32,384 nt of DNA from Chlamydiales bacterium. GTDB taxonomy: Bacteria > Chlamydiota > Chlamydiia > Chlamydiales > JACRBE01. The notes below the pieces were generated by a model. That model had not been told where the DNA came from. It searched no databases and worked only from the letters and a program-made list of their open reading frames with translations. A program made the position numbers and the translations under genes. Position 1 is the first letter of the stretch. Each line of letters opens with the position of its first letter. This document shows, piece by piece, positions 13,127 to 21,902 of the stretch. The stretch lies in the NCBI GenBank assembly GCA_016213235.1, contig JACRBE010000047.1:120653-153036 (forward strand), in the 5' to 3' direction.

Positions 13127-14914
13127 ATGAAAAACCGAAGCGATATCTTATTAAAAGACACTTGGAATGTAGATGCATTATTTAGCCTATCTACCTGGAA
13201 AGAAGCTTTAGACGAGGTAAAACAGAAAGTAGACGCGGGACTTGAGGATATTACTGTACTTCTGGGTGAGATCAAAGATCCTGTCAAATTAAAAAAATTA
13301 TTAGATAATTATTTTGACATCTCTCTTCAAATTGAAAAACTATTTACCTATTCACATCTTCGTTTTGATGAAGACACAAAGAACGAGGAGCATAAAATTA
13401 GCTATAATCGGGCAATGGCTCTTTATTTTCAGTTTAAGAATATTACTAGCTCAATTGAGCCAGAGATTTTGCAAGTTGACGAAGCCATATTAGATCAGTG
13501 GATCAAGCATCCTGAGCTTGCCCTTTATCAATGGTTTTTAAAACGGCTAAAAGATCAAAAAAAACATGTGTTGGATAAACATCAGGAAAATCTACTTTCC
13601 TTAAGTGGCCTTGCTATGCAAACAGCATCAAAGGCTTTTAGCGCTTTAAATAATGCGGATATTAAATTTAAAGAGATCAAAGATAAAAAAAGAAAATCGC
13701 ATGAACTAAGCCATGGTTTATATCAGGTCTATTTAAAGTCAAACGACAGGGTGCTGAGGTCTCATGCTTTTACAACACTGCATCACACCTTTATAGACCA
13801 TGAAAATGTATTGACGGAGCTGCTAGGAGGACATATACAATCCCAACTCTATGTAGCAAAAGCAAGAAAATTTTCCACATGCCTCGAATCGGCACTATTT
13901 CCAAATCAAATCCCACCTACAGTTTATCATCAACTAATAGACACTGTAGGAGAGAATATCCATGTGTTGCACCGCTATGTTTCGATGAGAAAAAAATGGA
14001 TGAAATATAAGGAAATTCACGCCTATGATCTTTATGCGCCCATTGTAGCCGATATTGATTACCATATTGAGTATACAGAGGCAGCAAATAAAATTGTAGA
14101 GTCGCTGGGAGACCTTGGAAAAGAATACCAGTCCACTCTTCAAAAAGGTCTTTTAAAGGATCGTTGGGTCGATATATATGAAAACACAAATAAACGATCC
14201 GGCGCATATTCTAGTGGATGCTATGGTTCTATGCCTTATATTTTAATGAATTTTCATGGTACATTTTCTGACTTAATGACCCTATCTCATGAAGCGGGAC
14301 ATAGCATGCACTCGTTTTATAGCAATAAAACACAAGCATATCCCTATGCATCTTATTCTATTTTCTTAGCAGAGATTGCCTCTACTTTTCATGAGGAGTT
14401 AACCTTTCAACTACTTTATGCACAGGCAGCAAGTAAAAAAGAAAAAATATTTCTTCTAAATCAAAAAATTGATGGAATGCGAGCCACTTTTTTTAGACAG
14501 ACCATGTTTGCCGAATTTGAACTATTATTATATTCTATGGGAGAACAATCGATACCTCTTACACCACAAGTATTAAAAGAAAAGTACGTGCAATTAAATG
14601 CAAAATATTTTGGCGCTGATTTTACGATAGATGAGGTGCTTGGAGCAGAATTTTTACGAATACCCCATTTTTACTACGGCTTTTATGTTTATCAATATGC
14701 TACTGGTATTGCAGCAGCTCATGAATTTGCCAAAAAGGTGATTCATGAAAAGGGAAAAGATGCATATATCAAATTCATCTCTGCTGGAAGTAGTAAATAT
14801 CCAGTAGATGTATTAAAGGAAGTCGGTATTGATGTTACGCAGAAAAAGATATTTGTTCATTTTATTGACGAATTTAATGATCTGGTGAATGAATTAGATA
14901 AATTGCTTAGTTAA
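13127..14914 (+). CDS. pepF: Oligoendopeptidase F (M3 family zinc peptidase)
   Basis: 595 aa from ATG 13127, which has AAGGGG six bases upstream; an in-frame TTG at 13106 lacks a site. M3B family architecture: a long helical N-terminal half (WNVDALFSLSTWKEALDEV; YTYSHL-like region as LFTYSHLRFDEDT), then the catalytic helix LMTLSHEAGHSMHSFYS with HEAGH at residues 388-392. The third zinc ligand is the Glu in FLAEIASTFHEE, and the C-terminal YYGFYVYQYATGIAAA substrate-binding region is typical. Cytosolic; degrades short peptides from protein turnover or imported host peptides. It is divergent from groES, a neighbour pairing also found in Chlamydia. Length and motifs are complete. Confidence 0.95.
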   Translation: MKNRSDILLKDTWNVDALFSLSTWKEALDEVKQKVDAGLEDITVLLGEIKDPVKLKKLLDNYFDISLQIEKLFTYSHLRFDEDTKNEEHKISYNRAMALYFQFKNITSSIEPEILQVDEAILDQWIKHPELALYQWFLKRLKDQKKHVLDKHQENLLSLSGLAMQTASKAFSALNNADIKFKEIKDKKRKSHELSHGLYQVYLKSNDRVLRSHAFTTLHHTFIDHENVLTELLGGHIQSQLYVAKARKFSTCLESALFPNQIPPTVYHQLIDTVGENIHVLHRYVSMRKKWMKYKEIHAYDLYAPIVADIDYHIEYTEAANKIVESLGDLGKEYQSTLQKGLLKDRWVDIYENTNKRSGAYSSGCYGSMPYILMNFHGTFSDLMTLSHEAGHSMHSFYSNKTQAYPYASYSIFLAEIASTFHEELTFQLLYAQAASKKEKIFLLNQKIDGMRATFFRQTMFAEFELLLYSMGEQSIPLTPQVLKEKYVQLNAKYFGADFTIDEVLGAEFLRIPHFYYGFYVYQYATGIAAAHEFAKKVIHEKGKDAYIKFISAGSSKYPVDVLKEVGIDVTQKKIFVHFIDEFNDLVNELDKLLS

Positions 14915-14975
14915 TTTAGTTGCAGAATTAAATAGAAAAGGGTATGAATGGTGAGTATTAACTATTTTACGGAAT

Positions 14976-15260
14976 ATGAAGCAAAAGATAAAGATTACAG
15001 ATACTTTTACTATTTTAAATGATAAGGGTCTTCATACCCGCCCTGCTACAGAATTAGTAAAATGCACATCCTCATTTAAATCTCACATTTCTCTTTATTA
15101 TCAAAGCCTTACTGTAAATGGGAAGTCTCTTTTAGGCATTTTGATGCTTGCTGCTGCAAAAGGAGCAAAGATTAAAATCGAAGCAGAAGGAGATGATGCT
15201 AGAGAGTGTATCAATGCCATTTTAGAGCTTGTAAAAAACAAGTTCTATATGAACTATTGA
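14976..15260 (+). CDS. ptsH: Phosphocarrier protein HPr
   Basis: 94 aa. FTILNDKGLHTRPATELVK contains the phosphorylated His20 (equivalent of His15). VNGKSLLGILMLAAAKG contains Ser51, the regulatory serine equivalent to Ser46 phosphorylated by HPr kinase. The GAKIKIEAEGDDARECINAI segment completes the fold. It carries phosphate from enzyme I to PTS components; in chlamydiae the sugar-specific system is reduced, so a regulatory or nitrogen-PTS-like role is plausible. No ptsI follows here: the downstream gene is convergent and overlaps by 7 bases. The Shine-Dalgarno is weak (GGA three bases before ATG), and an upstream in-frame TGA excludes a longer start. Confidence 0.93.
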   Translation: MKQKIKITDTFTILNDKGLHTRPATELVKCTSSFKSHISLYYQSLTVNGKSLLGILMLAAAKGAKIKIEAEGDDARECINAILELVKNKFYMNY

Positions 15261-15676
15261 ATATCATCCACTTCAACGGCCTTATCAAATGTCTCTTTTG
15301 TGCAAAAGATTGGTGCGCTATTCATGATAGCAAGTGTTAAGCAATCGCTAGGTCTTGCATCAATATCAAGAATTTTTTTCTTCCCATCTTCATTGATCTC
15401 AATAAAGATTTTGGAAAAGTAAATAGTGTCATGCACATCATAAATTACCACTTGAGATACAGAGGCATTAGTGCCTTTTAACAGATTTTGAATGAGTTGG
15501 TGTGTAGAGGGTCTAGAAGAGATCTCTTCGGAAAGATAGACTTGGATGTTTTCTCCAATTTGAGGAGAGGTATAAATAGCAAACTTTTTTTCTTCATTTC
15601 CCAATATAAAAACAGTATAAGACTTAGATTGCAGAATTTTATTATAAGTAAGAGGAATAACTTGATTTTCCTTCAT
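15254..15676 (-). CDS. DUF151 (bifunctional nuclease, BFN) domain protein
   Basis: 140 aa. The middle and C-terminal part match the BFN domain: strands with FAIYTSPQIGENIQVYL, then RPSTHQLIQNLL, and the signature DIDARPSDCLTLAIMNSAPI followed by FCTKETFDKA. BFN domain proteins have been reported to have RNase/DNase activity in plants and are often fused or linked to UVR motifs in bacteria; here the domain stands alone. Its stop overlaps HPr convergently and its start overlaps rpiA by 4 bases (ATGA), so it is translationally coupled to rpiA. Function in chlamydiae is unknown. Confidence 0.82.
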   Translation of the reverse strand: MKENQVIPLTYNKILQSKSYTVFILGNEEKKFAIYTSPQIGENIQVYLSEEISSRPSTHQLIQNLLKGTNASVSQVVIYDVHDTIYFSKIFIEINEDGKKKILDIDARPSDCLTLAIMNSAPIFCTKETFDKAVEVDDIQ

Positions 15677-16365
15677 GGAGCTAGTTCCTTAATATTACCT
15701 TTTTCATCACATATCAGTAATTTTGTAGCAACATCAAAAAAAATACCCGTTTCGATTACTCCGGGTATTTGAATTAAAGAAAAATGCAGGTTTCTTGGAT
15801 AGGTAAGGGGTGATACTAAATAAAGATCATAGATATAGTTGCCATTATCTGTGAGGTAGATAGAGGTATCTTGATTTTGTCGCAATAAGCCATTAAATCC
15901 AAGCGTTGTGATTTTTTTAATTGTCGCCTTAAAACAAAAGGGGAGTATCTCTATTGGAATTTTTTGCTTCCCTAGCTGCTGTACGTATTTGGAGGAGTCT
16001 GCAATAATAACGGTTTGTTTTGAAGAAGAGGCTAATATTTTTTCTCTAAGCAAAGCCCCGCCGCCTCCTTTTATCATGCAAAAGCTAGGATCTATCTCAT
16101 CCGTGCCATCTATTGTAATGTCGATCTCTTTTGCCATTTCGTCTTTAATAGGGAGGATATTTCCATAGGCTGCCTCTAGTTGAGATGCTTTAGAGCTGAA
16201 AACCACTTCAATTTTAAGCCCTAATTTTACTTTTTCAATTAATTTTTGAATAAAATAGTGCACAGTAGAACCGGTGCCTATACCAACGAGCATATGAGGC
16301 TCAATTAGTTCAGCTGCTCTATAACCAACGATTTTTTTTTGCTCGTTTTGATCCATATTTTTCAT
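15673..16365 (-). CDS. rpiA: Ribose-5-phosphate isomerase A
   Basis: 230 aa, normal for RpiA. Motifs in order: YRAAELIEPHMLVGIGTGST (substrate phosphate loop GIGTGST), the catalytic loop DGTDEIDPSFCMIKGGGGAL with the conserved DGTDE and KGGGGALLREK segments, IADSSKYVQQLGK, and a C-terminal NGNYIYDLYL plus PGVIETGIFFDVAT. It interconverts ribulose-5-phosphate and ribose-5-phosphate in the pentose-phosphate pathway, feeding nucleotide synthesis. ATG 16365 or ATG 16356 could start it; neither has a good Shine-Dalgarno. It is first in a two-gene operon with the DUF151 protein. Confidence 0.95.
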   Translation of the reverse strand: MKNMDQNEQKKIVGYRAAELIEPHMLVGIGTGSTVHYFIQKLIEKVKLGLKIEVVFSSKASQLEAAYGNILPIKDEMAKEIDITIDGTDEIDPSFCMIKGGGGALLREKILASSSKQTVIIADSSKYVQQLGKQKIPIEILPFCFKATIKKITTLGFNGLLRQNQDTSIYLTDNGNYIYDLYLVSPLTYPRNLHFSLIQIPGVIETGIFFDVATKLLICDEKGNIKELAP

Positions 16366-16478
16366 ATTGGAACATTTATCTTTTTAAGTAAATCATATAT
16401 AGAAAGCTTGTTAACATTCTTGCTATAAACTCTTTAAAAATTTATGCTTGGAATTTTTACGCATAGGAGATTTTTGTA

Positions 16479-16745
16479 GTGAACCAAGAAACAGCGCCAG
16501 AGAGTCTTAAAACAATGAAGGCTCGTAAAAAACTAGAACAGCGAATGAAAACACTAGAAAAAAAGGTAACACAGCAGGCCTTGCGAAGAAAGGTTCATGA
16601 AATGAAGGTGTGGATTTCCAAGTATGCGATGGAAAGGACTACTCTCAAAGATGACGATATTGTCCCGCTGACAAAAACTACTGCTAAAATAGCATCAAAA
16701 ATACAAGATATTTTTACAGAGATGGGAAAACATTCCAATGAGTGA
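16479..16745 (+). CDS. Small coiled-coil protein coupled to tyrS
   Basis: 88 aa, starting at GTG 16479 with AGGAGA eight bases upstream, a clear start decision. Highly charged: residues about 9-45 (LKTMKARKKLEQRMKTLEKK, then VTQQALRRKVHEM) have heptad spacing for a coiled coil; the C-terminal ~35 residues are helical. Strongly basic N-terminal half, which could bind RNA or an acidic partner. It overlaps the tyrS start by 8 bases, so translation is coupled. In Chlamydia the gene before tyrS, as I remember it, is the sigma-28 gene; this is not that. No family recognised. Confidence 0.7.
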   Translation: MNQETAPESLKTMKARKKLEQRMKTLEKKVTQQALRRKVHEMKVWISKYAMERTTLKDDDIVPLTKTTAKIASKIQDIFTEMGKHSNE

Positions 16746-18012
16746 ACTAATTCAGTTGTTATCTGATAGAGGACTTATCGATACGATTAGTCATGAAGAA
16801 TTACATGCGGCATTAAAGAAGCATATTAAGGTTTATTGTGGCTTTGATCCTACGGCCTCTTCCCTCCATCTTGGTAATTTAGTAGGTCTTATTGTATTAA
16901 AATGGTTTCACGATTTTGGTCATACGCCTGTTGTCCTTCTAGGAGGAGCTACAGCAAGAATAGGGGATCCATCTGGTAAGAGTAAAGAAAGACCTCTTTT
17001 ATCTGATGAAGAGATTCGAAAAAACTCTGTGAGTATTGAACTAATCTGCCGAAGATTTTTTGATTTTTCATCAAAACAAAATAGGGCGATATTAGTGGAT
17101 AACTATGATTGGTTGTCTAAATTTACATTGATTGAGTTTTTACGAGATGTGGGAAAACAATTCCGTTTATCTACCATGCTTGCAAAAGAGAGTGTAAAAA
17201 CACGCCTAGAATCAGAAGAGGGGATGAGTTTTACAGAATTTACGTATCAAATGCTGCAAGGATATGATTTTTTTCACTTAATGGAGCATTGGGGTGTATG
17301 TTTGCAGATAGGAGGTAGCGATCAGTGGGGAAATATCACTGCCGGTATTGAATATGTAAGAAAAACAACACAAAAAACAGCATATGGACTTACGTTCCCC
17401 TTATTAACAAGAAGCGATGGTAAGAAATTTGGAAAAAGCGAACAGGGAGCAATTTGGTTAGATAATAATATGTGCTCTTATTATCAGTTTTATCAATATT
17501 TTATAGGTGTTCCTGACCTGGATGTTATTAAAATGCTAAAAACTCTTACTTTTTTAAGCTTAGAGGAAATTAAAGAAATAGAAAGGACTATGGTATCTCC
17601 TTCTTATAGCCCTAATACAGCACAAAAAATATTGGCAGCAGAAGTGACTAGATTTGTTCATGGAGACGAGGGGTTAGCTATTGCTATGAAGGTAACTAGT
17701 GCTGCAAGTCCTGGGTCAGAAATGGACTTAAATATAGATATCATTGAACAAATTAAAGCAGATTTCCCTTTAGCTGCTTTAAGCAAAGAGGATGTATTAA
17801 ATCAACAATATGTCCATGTTATTGCAAAGTCAGGTCTTGTTCCTTCTAAAAGTGAGGCTAATCGATTAATTGCGAATCAAGGGGCCTATTTAAATAATAA
17901 AAAAGTGACTGATGTAAAAAAAATCATCCAGCAAGATGATTTAATTGGGGAAAAATATCTTGTTGTAGGGTCAGGAAAGAAGAAAAAACTATTGATACAG
18001 ATTGAAAATTAA
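16738..18012 (+). CDS. tyrS: Tyrosyl-tRNA synthetase
   Basis: 424 aa, full-length class I synthetase. The ATP-binding HIGH-type motif is in CGFDPTASSLHLGNLVGL (near residue 35). Tyrosine-pocket segments are FTYQMLQGYDFFHL and GGSDQWGNITAGIEY. The KMSKS-type loop reads KKFGKSEQGAIW. The C-terminal S4 RNA-binding domain is recognisable in LVPSKSEANRLIANQGAYLN. It charges tRNA-Tyr in the cytosol. It overlaps the upstream coiled-coil gene, which likely supplies its promoter. Nothing unusual in length or motifs. Confidence 0.97.
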   Translation: MSELIQLLSDRGLIDTISHEELHAALKKHIKVYCGFDPTASSLHLGNLVGLIVLKWFHDFGHTPVVLLGGATARIGDPSGKSKERPLLSDEEIRKNSVSIELICRRFFDFSSKQNRAILVDNYDWLSKFTLIEFLRDVGKQFRLSTMLAKESVKTRLESEEGMSFTEFTYQMLQGYDFFHLMEHWGVCLQIGGSDQWGNITAGIEYVRKTTQKTAYGLTFPLLTRSDGKKFGKSEQGAIWLDNNMCSYYQFYQYFIGVPDLDVIKMLKTLTFLSLEEIKEIERTMVSPSYSPNTAQKILAAEVTRFVHGDEGLAIAMKVTSAASPGSEMDLNIDIIEQIKADFPLAALSKEDVLNQQYVHVIAKSGLVPSKSEANRLIANQGAYLNNKKVTDVKKIIQQDDLIGEKYLVVGSGKKKKLLIQIEN

Positions 18013-18126
18013 AAAAAGAACTTGCCTGAAAATCAATCAGATACAAAAATGTGAATTTCGTGCTTATTAATGGTTTAGGACCTTAGGTACGGTTATTACT
18101 GAGAATAAACTCAAGGAGAGAAGAAT

Positions 18127-18471
18127 ATGGGAACGATCACTAAAAAGAAACTAATTCAGGTGATCTCACAAAAAAGGGGAATGCATCCAAATGATGTGCG
18201 TAATGTAATACAATCATTTTTGGATACAATGACAGAGTACCTTGCTGAGGGAGATCGCTTAGAGTTTAGAGATTTTGGCGTGTTTGAAGTTGTAAAAAGA
18301 AAACAAAAAATTGGAAGAAATCCAAAAAATGCAGATGTTCCAATTGTAATTCCTGCAAGACCAGCAGTAAAATTTACTCCTGGTAAAAAGATGAAAGAAT
18401 TAATTGAGGGTGGCTCGCCAGACACTCAAGCAGCTCAACGACGTCAAAGTTCGGTATTTCAAGGTAACTAA
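18127..18471 (+). CDS. HU/IHF-family DNA-binding protein
   Basis: 114 aa. The N-terminal helices (TKKKLIQVISQKRGMHPNDV) and the core GDRLEFRDFGVFEVVKRKQ lead to the DNA-clasping beta arm with GRNPKNADVPIVIPARPAVK and FTPGKKMKE. The Pro in GRNP (residue 66) is the intercalating residue. A ~20-residue tail (GGSPDTQAAQRRQSSVFQGN) extends beyond the usual ~95-aa length and may modulate binding. It bends DNA and organises the nucleoid; corresponds to the single IHF-like protein of Chlamydia. AAGGAGAG precedes the start. It is the first gene of a run with the next gene 5 bases downstream. The upstream 110 bases hold its promoter, with a near-palindrome ACCTTAGGT about 35 bases before the start. Confidence 0.92.
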   Translation: MGTITKKKLIQVISQKRGMHPNDVRNVIQSFLDTMTEYLAEGDRLEFRDFGVFEVVKRKQKIGRNPKNADVPIVIPARPAVKFTPGKKMKELIEGGSPDTQAAQRRQSSVFQGN

Positions 18472-18476
18472 TAGAA

Positions 18477-19832
18477 ATGTGCATTACATTGGAGCAGCTA
18501 GGTGAAAAAGGCCTGATTGATCATCATGTTGATGCAACATTGATGAGTATTTTACAACAACTATCAATAAATAAAGAGATTGATATAGCTATATTAGAAG
18601 AAGTAGCCAGCAATCTTGAAAATAATAAACTAGATAATGTTGTAGAAACTGTAAGGTATCTTCAGCTATTGTTACCATTTTCTTATGCTGCAAAGAAATG
18701 TAATGCACTTTTTTTACTTAATACACTGCTCAAGTCGGTAAGCGAATCATTTTTTTTTACCTTACCTATTGTGCAAGTCTATATGGCAGTTATCTATGAA
18801 ATAGCAGATACATCTACGTTAGATCTAGATTTATCTTCCTATGAAGATTCTTTTTTAGAGAGATATTTTTATCAATTTAAAGAAGAATTTTCTTTTGCTA
18901 TACAAGAAATAGTCCTTTTATATTTACTGTATCAAAAAAAAGAAGAAAAACTTTCCAAGTTAGGGAAAGCACTCGCTTTTTTTCATCAGCTGTTTGAAAA
19001 GGGAGATCTTTCCTTACTATTCATACAGCAGGATTATTATAATAAAACAAACCACCTAGCAATCACGTGCTTACTTGGTAAGCTTTTCCAGCTATGCAAG
19101 ATAGATAGCATTAATGTCGAAGAAAAGATGCTTCAGTTGAACGTCTATTCCTTACCAGCGTATCTACAAGTGCTTTATCTATTATTAAATACCTGCAAAG
19201 AGCAGGAAGTAAAAATTACTAATGAATCATCATCACTGATTCATCACATCAAAGAAAAAGATTTCTCTGCTATATATACCCTTTACGGGAAAAACACATC
19301 AATCGGTTGTTTAGCTAAACAAACCATTGCTATACAAGCGTTTGGTCCTCATTATGCGCCACTAGATAGTTCAAAAAGATTTGGGATCTTTCATCCTTGT
19401 CAAGAGGTTCAAAGAGGGGCTGTTACTAGAGAAATGCAAGGATGGACAAGAACCTGTTTTGAAGAAGATGATAGGTTGTGTTATGGCCCGGATTGGCTCC
19501 ATATTAATATAAAAAAAGAAAACAACTTTATAATAGAAGTAACACCAAAACTATATAGTAAGGAAACTCTTTACTTTACATTTTTTGTAAAAAATTCTTT
19601 TATTCTTATTGATAATCAATATAAAATTTTACACGATTCAATCGATCATTTTTGTGGAAAAGCAAAAAAAATAACATTACATAGTGGCCATCATCAACTA
19701 TTATTTGAATCAAATGGTTGTGAAGTAGAGGTCTTACCCTTAGCTGGTAGTGATTTCTTTTGGGGAGCTGATTTTTTAATCGCTTATAAATTAAATAATA
19801 TTAATAAAAAATTTAGTTTGGAAATTTATTAG
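18477..19832 (+). CDS. Conserved chlamydial hypothetical (position of Chlamydia CT266)
   Basis: 451 aa, soluble, no signal peptide. The N-terminal ~270 residues are helical and leucine-rich in repeating pairs (LEEVASNLENNKLDNVVETV; YLQLLLPFSYAAKKC), suggesting an alpha-alpha solenoid. The C-terminal ~170 residues switch to beta structure (FGIFHPCQEVQRGAVTREMQ; NNFIIEVTPKLYSKETLYFT). It lies between the HU/IHF gene (5-base gap) and the L,D-transpeptidase/accA, the same slot as CT266 in Chlamydia as I recall. No catalytic motif seen. Orthology rests on position and would need alignment. ATG 18477 overlaps no clear Shine-Dalgarno; coupling from the HU stop is likely. Confidence 0.72.
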   Translation: MCITLEQLGEKGLIDHHVDATLMSILQQLSINKEIDIAILEEVASNLENNKLDNVVETVRYLQLLLPFSYAAKKCNALFLLNTLLKSVSESFFFTLPIVQVYMAVIYEIADTSTLDLDLSSYEDSFLERYFYQFKEEFSFAIQEIVLLYLLYQKKEEKLSKLGKALAFFHQLFEKGDLSLLFIQQDYYNKTNHLAITCLLGKLFQLCKIDSINVEEKMLQLNVYSLPAYLQVLYLLLNTCKEQEVKITNESSSLIHHIKEKDFSAIYTLYGKNTSIGCLAKQTIAIQAFGPHYAPLDSSKRFGIFHPCQEVQRGAVTREMQGWTRTCFEEDDRLCYGPDWLHINIKKENNFIIEVTPKLYSKETLYFTFFVKNSFILIDNQYKILHDSIDHFCGKAKKITLHSGHHQLLFESNGCEVEVLPLAGSDFFWGADFLIAYKLNNINKKFSLEIY

Positions 19833-19888
19833 TTTATTTGACTAATTAATAAATTAATTGCAAAATAGTTAACATGTTAGGGGGGTAA

Positions 19889-20884
19889 GTGAATTTTCCA
19901 AGGATATTACTAATAGGTTCTGCTTCGCTATTTATTTTGATGGGGACAGTGGCTGTGGTAAAAAAACAGAGAAATAATCAAACAACTAACAAGATAGTAG
20001 ATGTGGATTCTCTTAAAAAAGAGATCTCTCTACCACCTCCTCAAAAAGAGCAAATAATTACTAAAGCTCCAGTATTAATACCTCCTGTAGAAAAAAGAAA
20101 AGAAATAAAGAGATTACTGGTAGAGGATGGCACTGCACAAGTGGATCGTATTGATGAACTATTTAATATTGGACCGAATAAATTACCGATTGTAGAAACA
20201 ATTACTTATACAAGTAGAGTATCATGGTTAAAAGGAAGACCTGCTTGGATTGCAGATTATGCATCTAATTACAAAACATCAAGACACTTTATTGCAAGAA
20301 GCTTGAATAAGAAAACAGACTATATAACACAAAAAGTTGCACCTGGAGATCGATTTAATGTTTTAAGATCAGATCTTAATTTTGAGTTTTATTTTCTTGT
20401 CGATATATCTAAATGCACCATGTCATTTTACTATATTGATTTAGATAAAAATGAACGAGTATTGCTGAAAACATACCGTGTAGGGCTTGGATTATTAGAT
20501 GAAAAATCACACTCTGGTACCATTACTCCCACTGGAAAATTTTATCTTGGAGATAAAATTGCAATATATAAGCCAGGTATGATGGGATTCTTTCAAAATG
20601 AAAGAATCGAGATGATCAATGTCTTTGGCAGTAGATGGCTACCATTCAAAGGAATAGAAGAGGATCAAGAGTCTTATGTACATGGATATGGTATTCATGG
20701 AGCCCCTATGTATTTTAATGAAAAAACGGGGGAGCTGGAAGAAAAAAGGGACTCGATTGGTAAGTATGAAAGTAGTGGATGTATTCGCCTGCTCCAAGAA
20801 GATATGGAAGAAATTTTTGCTATTGTTATTACAAGACCAACCATAGTAGAAATTGTAAAGGATGCTACGTTGCAACCACAATAG
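19889..20884 (+). CDS. YkuD-family L,D-transpeptidase, membrane anchored
   Basis: 331 aa from GTG 19889, preceded by AGGGGGG. Residues about 5-24 are one membrane helix (ILLIGSASLFILMGTVAVV), followed by a polar, proline-rich linker and a periplasmic catalytic domain. The YkuD signature is complete: TPTGKFYLGDK, GYGIHGAP with His270, and SSGCIRLLQEDMEE with the nucleophile Cys298 in the S-x-G-C-I/V-R consensus. Such enzymes form 3-3 cross-links in peptidoglycan or attach proteins to it, and resist most beta-lactams except carbapenems. It ends 9 bases before accA, in the middle of a conserved cluster. Implies that this organism makes tetrapeptide-bearing peptidoglycan, at least transiently. 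Confidence 0.9.
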   Translation: MNFPRILLIGSASLFILMGTVAVVKKQRNNQTTNKIVDVDSLKKEISLPPPQKEQIITKAPVLIPPVEKRKEIKRLLVEDGTAQVDRIDELFNIGPNKLPIVETITYTSRVSWLKGRPAWIADYASNYKTSRHFIARSLNKKTDYITQKVAPGDRFNVLRSDLNFEFYFLVDISKCTMSFYYIDLDKNERVLLKTYRVGLGLLDEKSHSGTITPTGKFYLGDKIAIYKPGMMGFFQNERIEMINVFGSRWLPFKGIEEDQESYVHGYGIHGAPMYFNEKTGELEEKRDSIGKYESSGCIRLLQEDMEEIFAIVITRPTIVEIVKDATLQPQ

Positions 20885-20893
20885 AGGACATGT

Positions 20894-21853
20894 ATGCTAG
20901 AGCATGAAAAACAAATTCACGAATGTGAAGAGGCTATTGCTAAGTTAAAAGAGCAAAACAATCGAAATGATGGTTTTGCAGGTGAAGAACTGAGCCTTCT
21001 AACATTAAAACTTAATGAGTTAAAAGCAAAGGTTTATGCGGAGCTTACGCCTTGGCAACGTGTTGCCATTTCCAGACACCCAGACAGGCCTCATACGATT
21101 GATTATATTCAACATGTTTGCGATGAGTTTATCGAGCTTTGTGGAGATAGAGCCTTTGGAAATGACCCAGCAATCATAGGGGGACTTGGACTGATCGGAA
21201 AAGAAAGATTTATGATTATTGGGCAAGAAAAAGGGAATGATACAGAAAGCAGAATAAAACGAAATTTTGGGATGCCTCACCCGGAAGGTTATCGTAAAGC
21301 TCTTCGATTAATGGAAATAGCCGAAAAGTTTCATCTACCCGTTCTCTCTTTTGTAGATACCCCAGGAGCCTATCCCGGACTTGCTGCGGAAGAAAGAGGT
21401 CAAGGTATGGCTATTGCTAAAAACTTATATGAAATGTCTCAATTACAGACTCCGATCATTGTTTTATTAATAGGAGAGGGCTGCTCTGGCGGTGCACTTG
21501 GTATGGGAATAGGAGATGCAATAGCGATGCTAGAGCATAGCTATTATTCTGTAATTTCTCCAGAGGGATGCGCATCGATTCTTTGGAAGGATGCTTCTAA
21601 AAATGAACAAGCAGCTTCCTCATTAAAACTTCTGCCAGAAGATTTAAAAAAGATAAATGTCATTGATGATATCATTGCAGAACCTCTTGGGGGTGCTCAT
21701 CATAATAAACAGCAAGTATTTCAAGACGTAAGAAACTATATTCTTCAAAAATGGGAAGAGCTAAAAGAAACAGACATTCCTACCCTTCTAAATAATCGAT
21801 ATGAAAAATTTAGAAGAATCGGTGCATTTATCGACCAATCCACACAAAACTAA
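20894..21853 (+). CDS. accA: Acetyl-CoA carboxylase carboxyltransferase alpha subunit
   Basis: 319 aa, normal length. Characteristic segments: the N-terminal helical [69 protein letters not shown] region ([20 protein letters not shown]) for carboxyl-biotin binding, and [15 protein letters not shown] forming the oxyanion site. With AccD (not in the window) it transfers carboxyl from biotin to acetyl-CoA, making malonyl-CoA for fatty-acid synthesis. It follows the L,D-transpeptidase by 9 bases and precedes the MsbA-like exporter by 49. Weak Shine-Dalgarno (GAGGAC). Confidence 0.96.
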   Translation: MLEHEKQIHECEEAIAKLKEQNNRNDGFAGEELSLLTLKLNELKAKVYAELTPWQRVAISRHPDRPHTIDYIQHVCDEFIELCGDRAFGNDPAIIGGLGLIGKERFMIIGQEKGNDTESRIKRNFGMPHPEGYRKALRLMEIAEKFHLPVLSFVDTPGAYPGLAAEERGQGMAIAKNLYEMSQLQTPIIVLLIGEGCSGGALGMGIGDAIAMLEHSYYSVISPEGCASILWKDASKNEQAASSLKLLPEDLKKINVIDDIIAEPLGGAHHNKQQVFQDVRNYILQKWEELKETDIPTLLNNRYEKFRRIGAFIDQSTQN

Positions 21854-21902
21854 ACATATCAATTTTATTACCTGCTCTAGTATAATCGCAACTTAAACAA
21901 CA

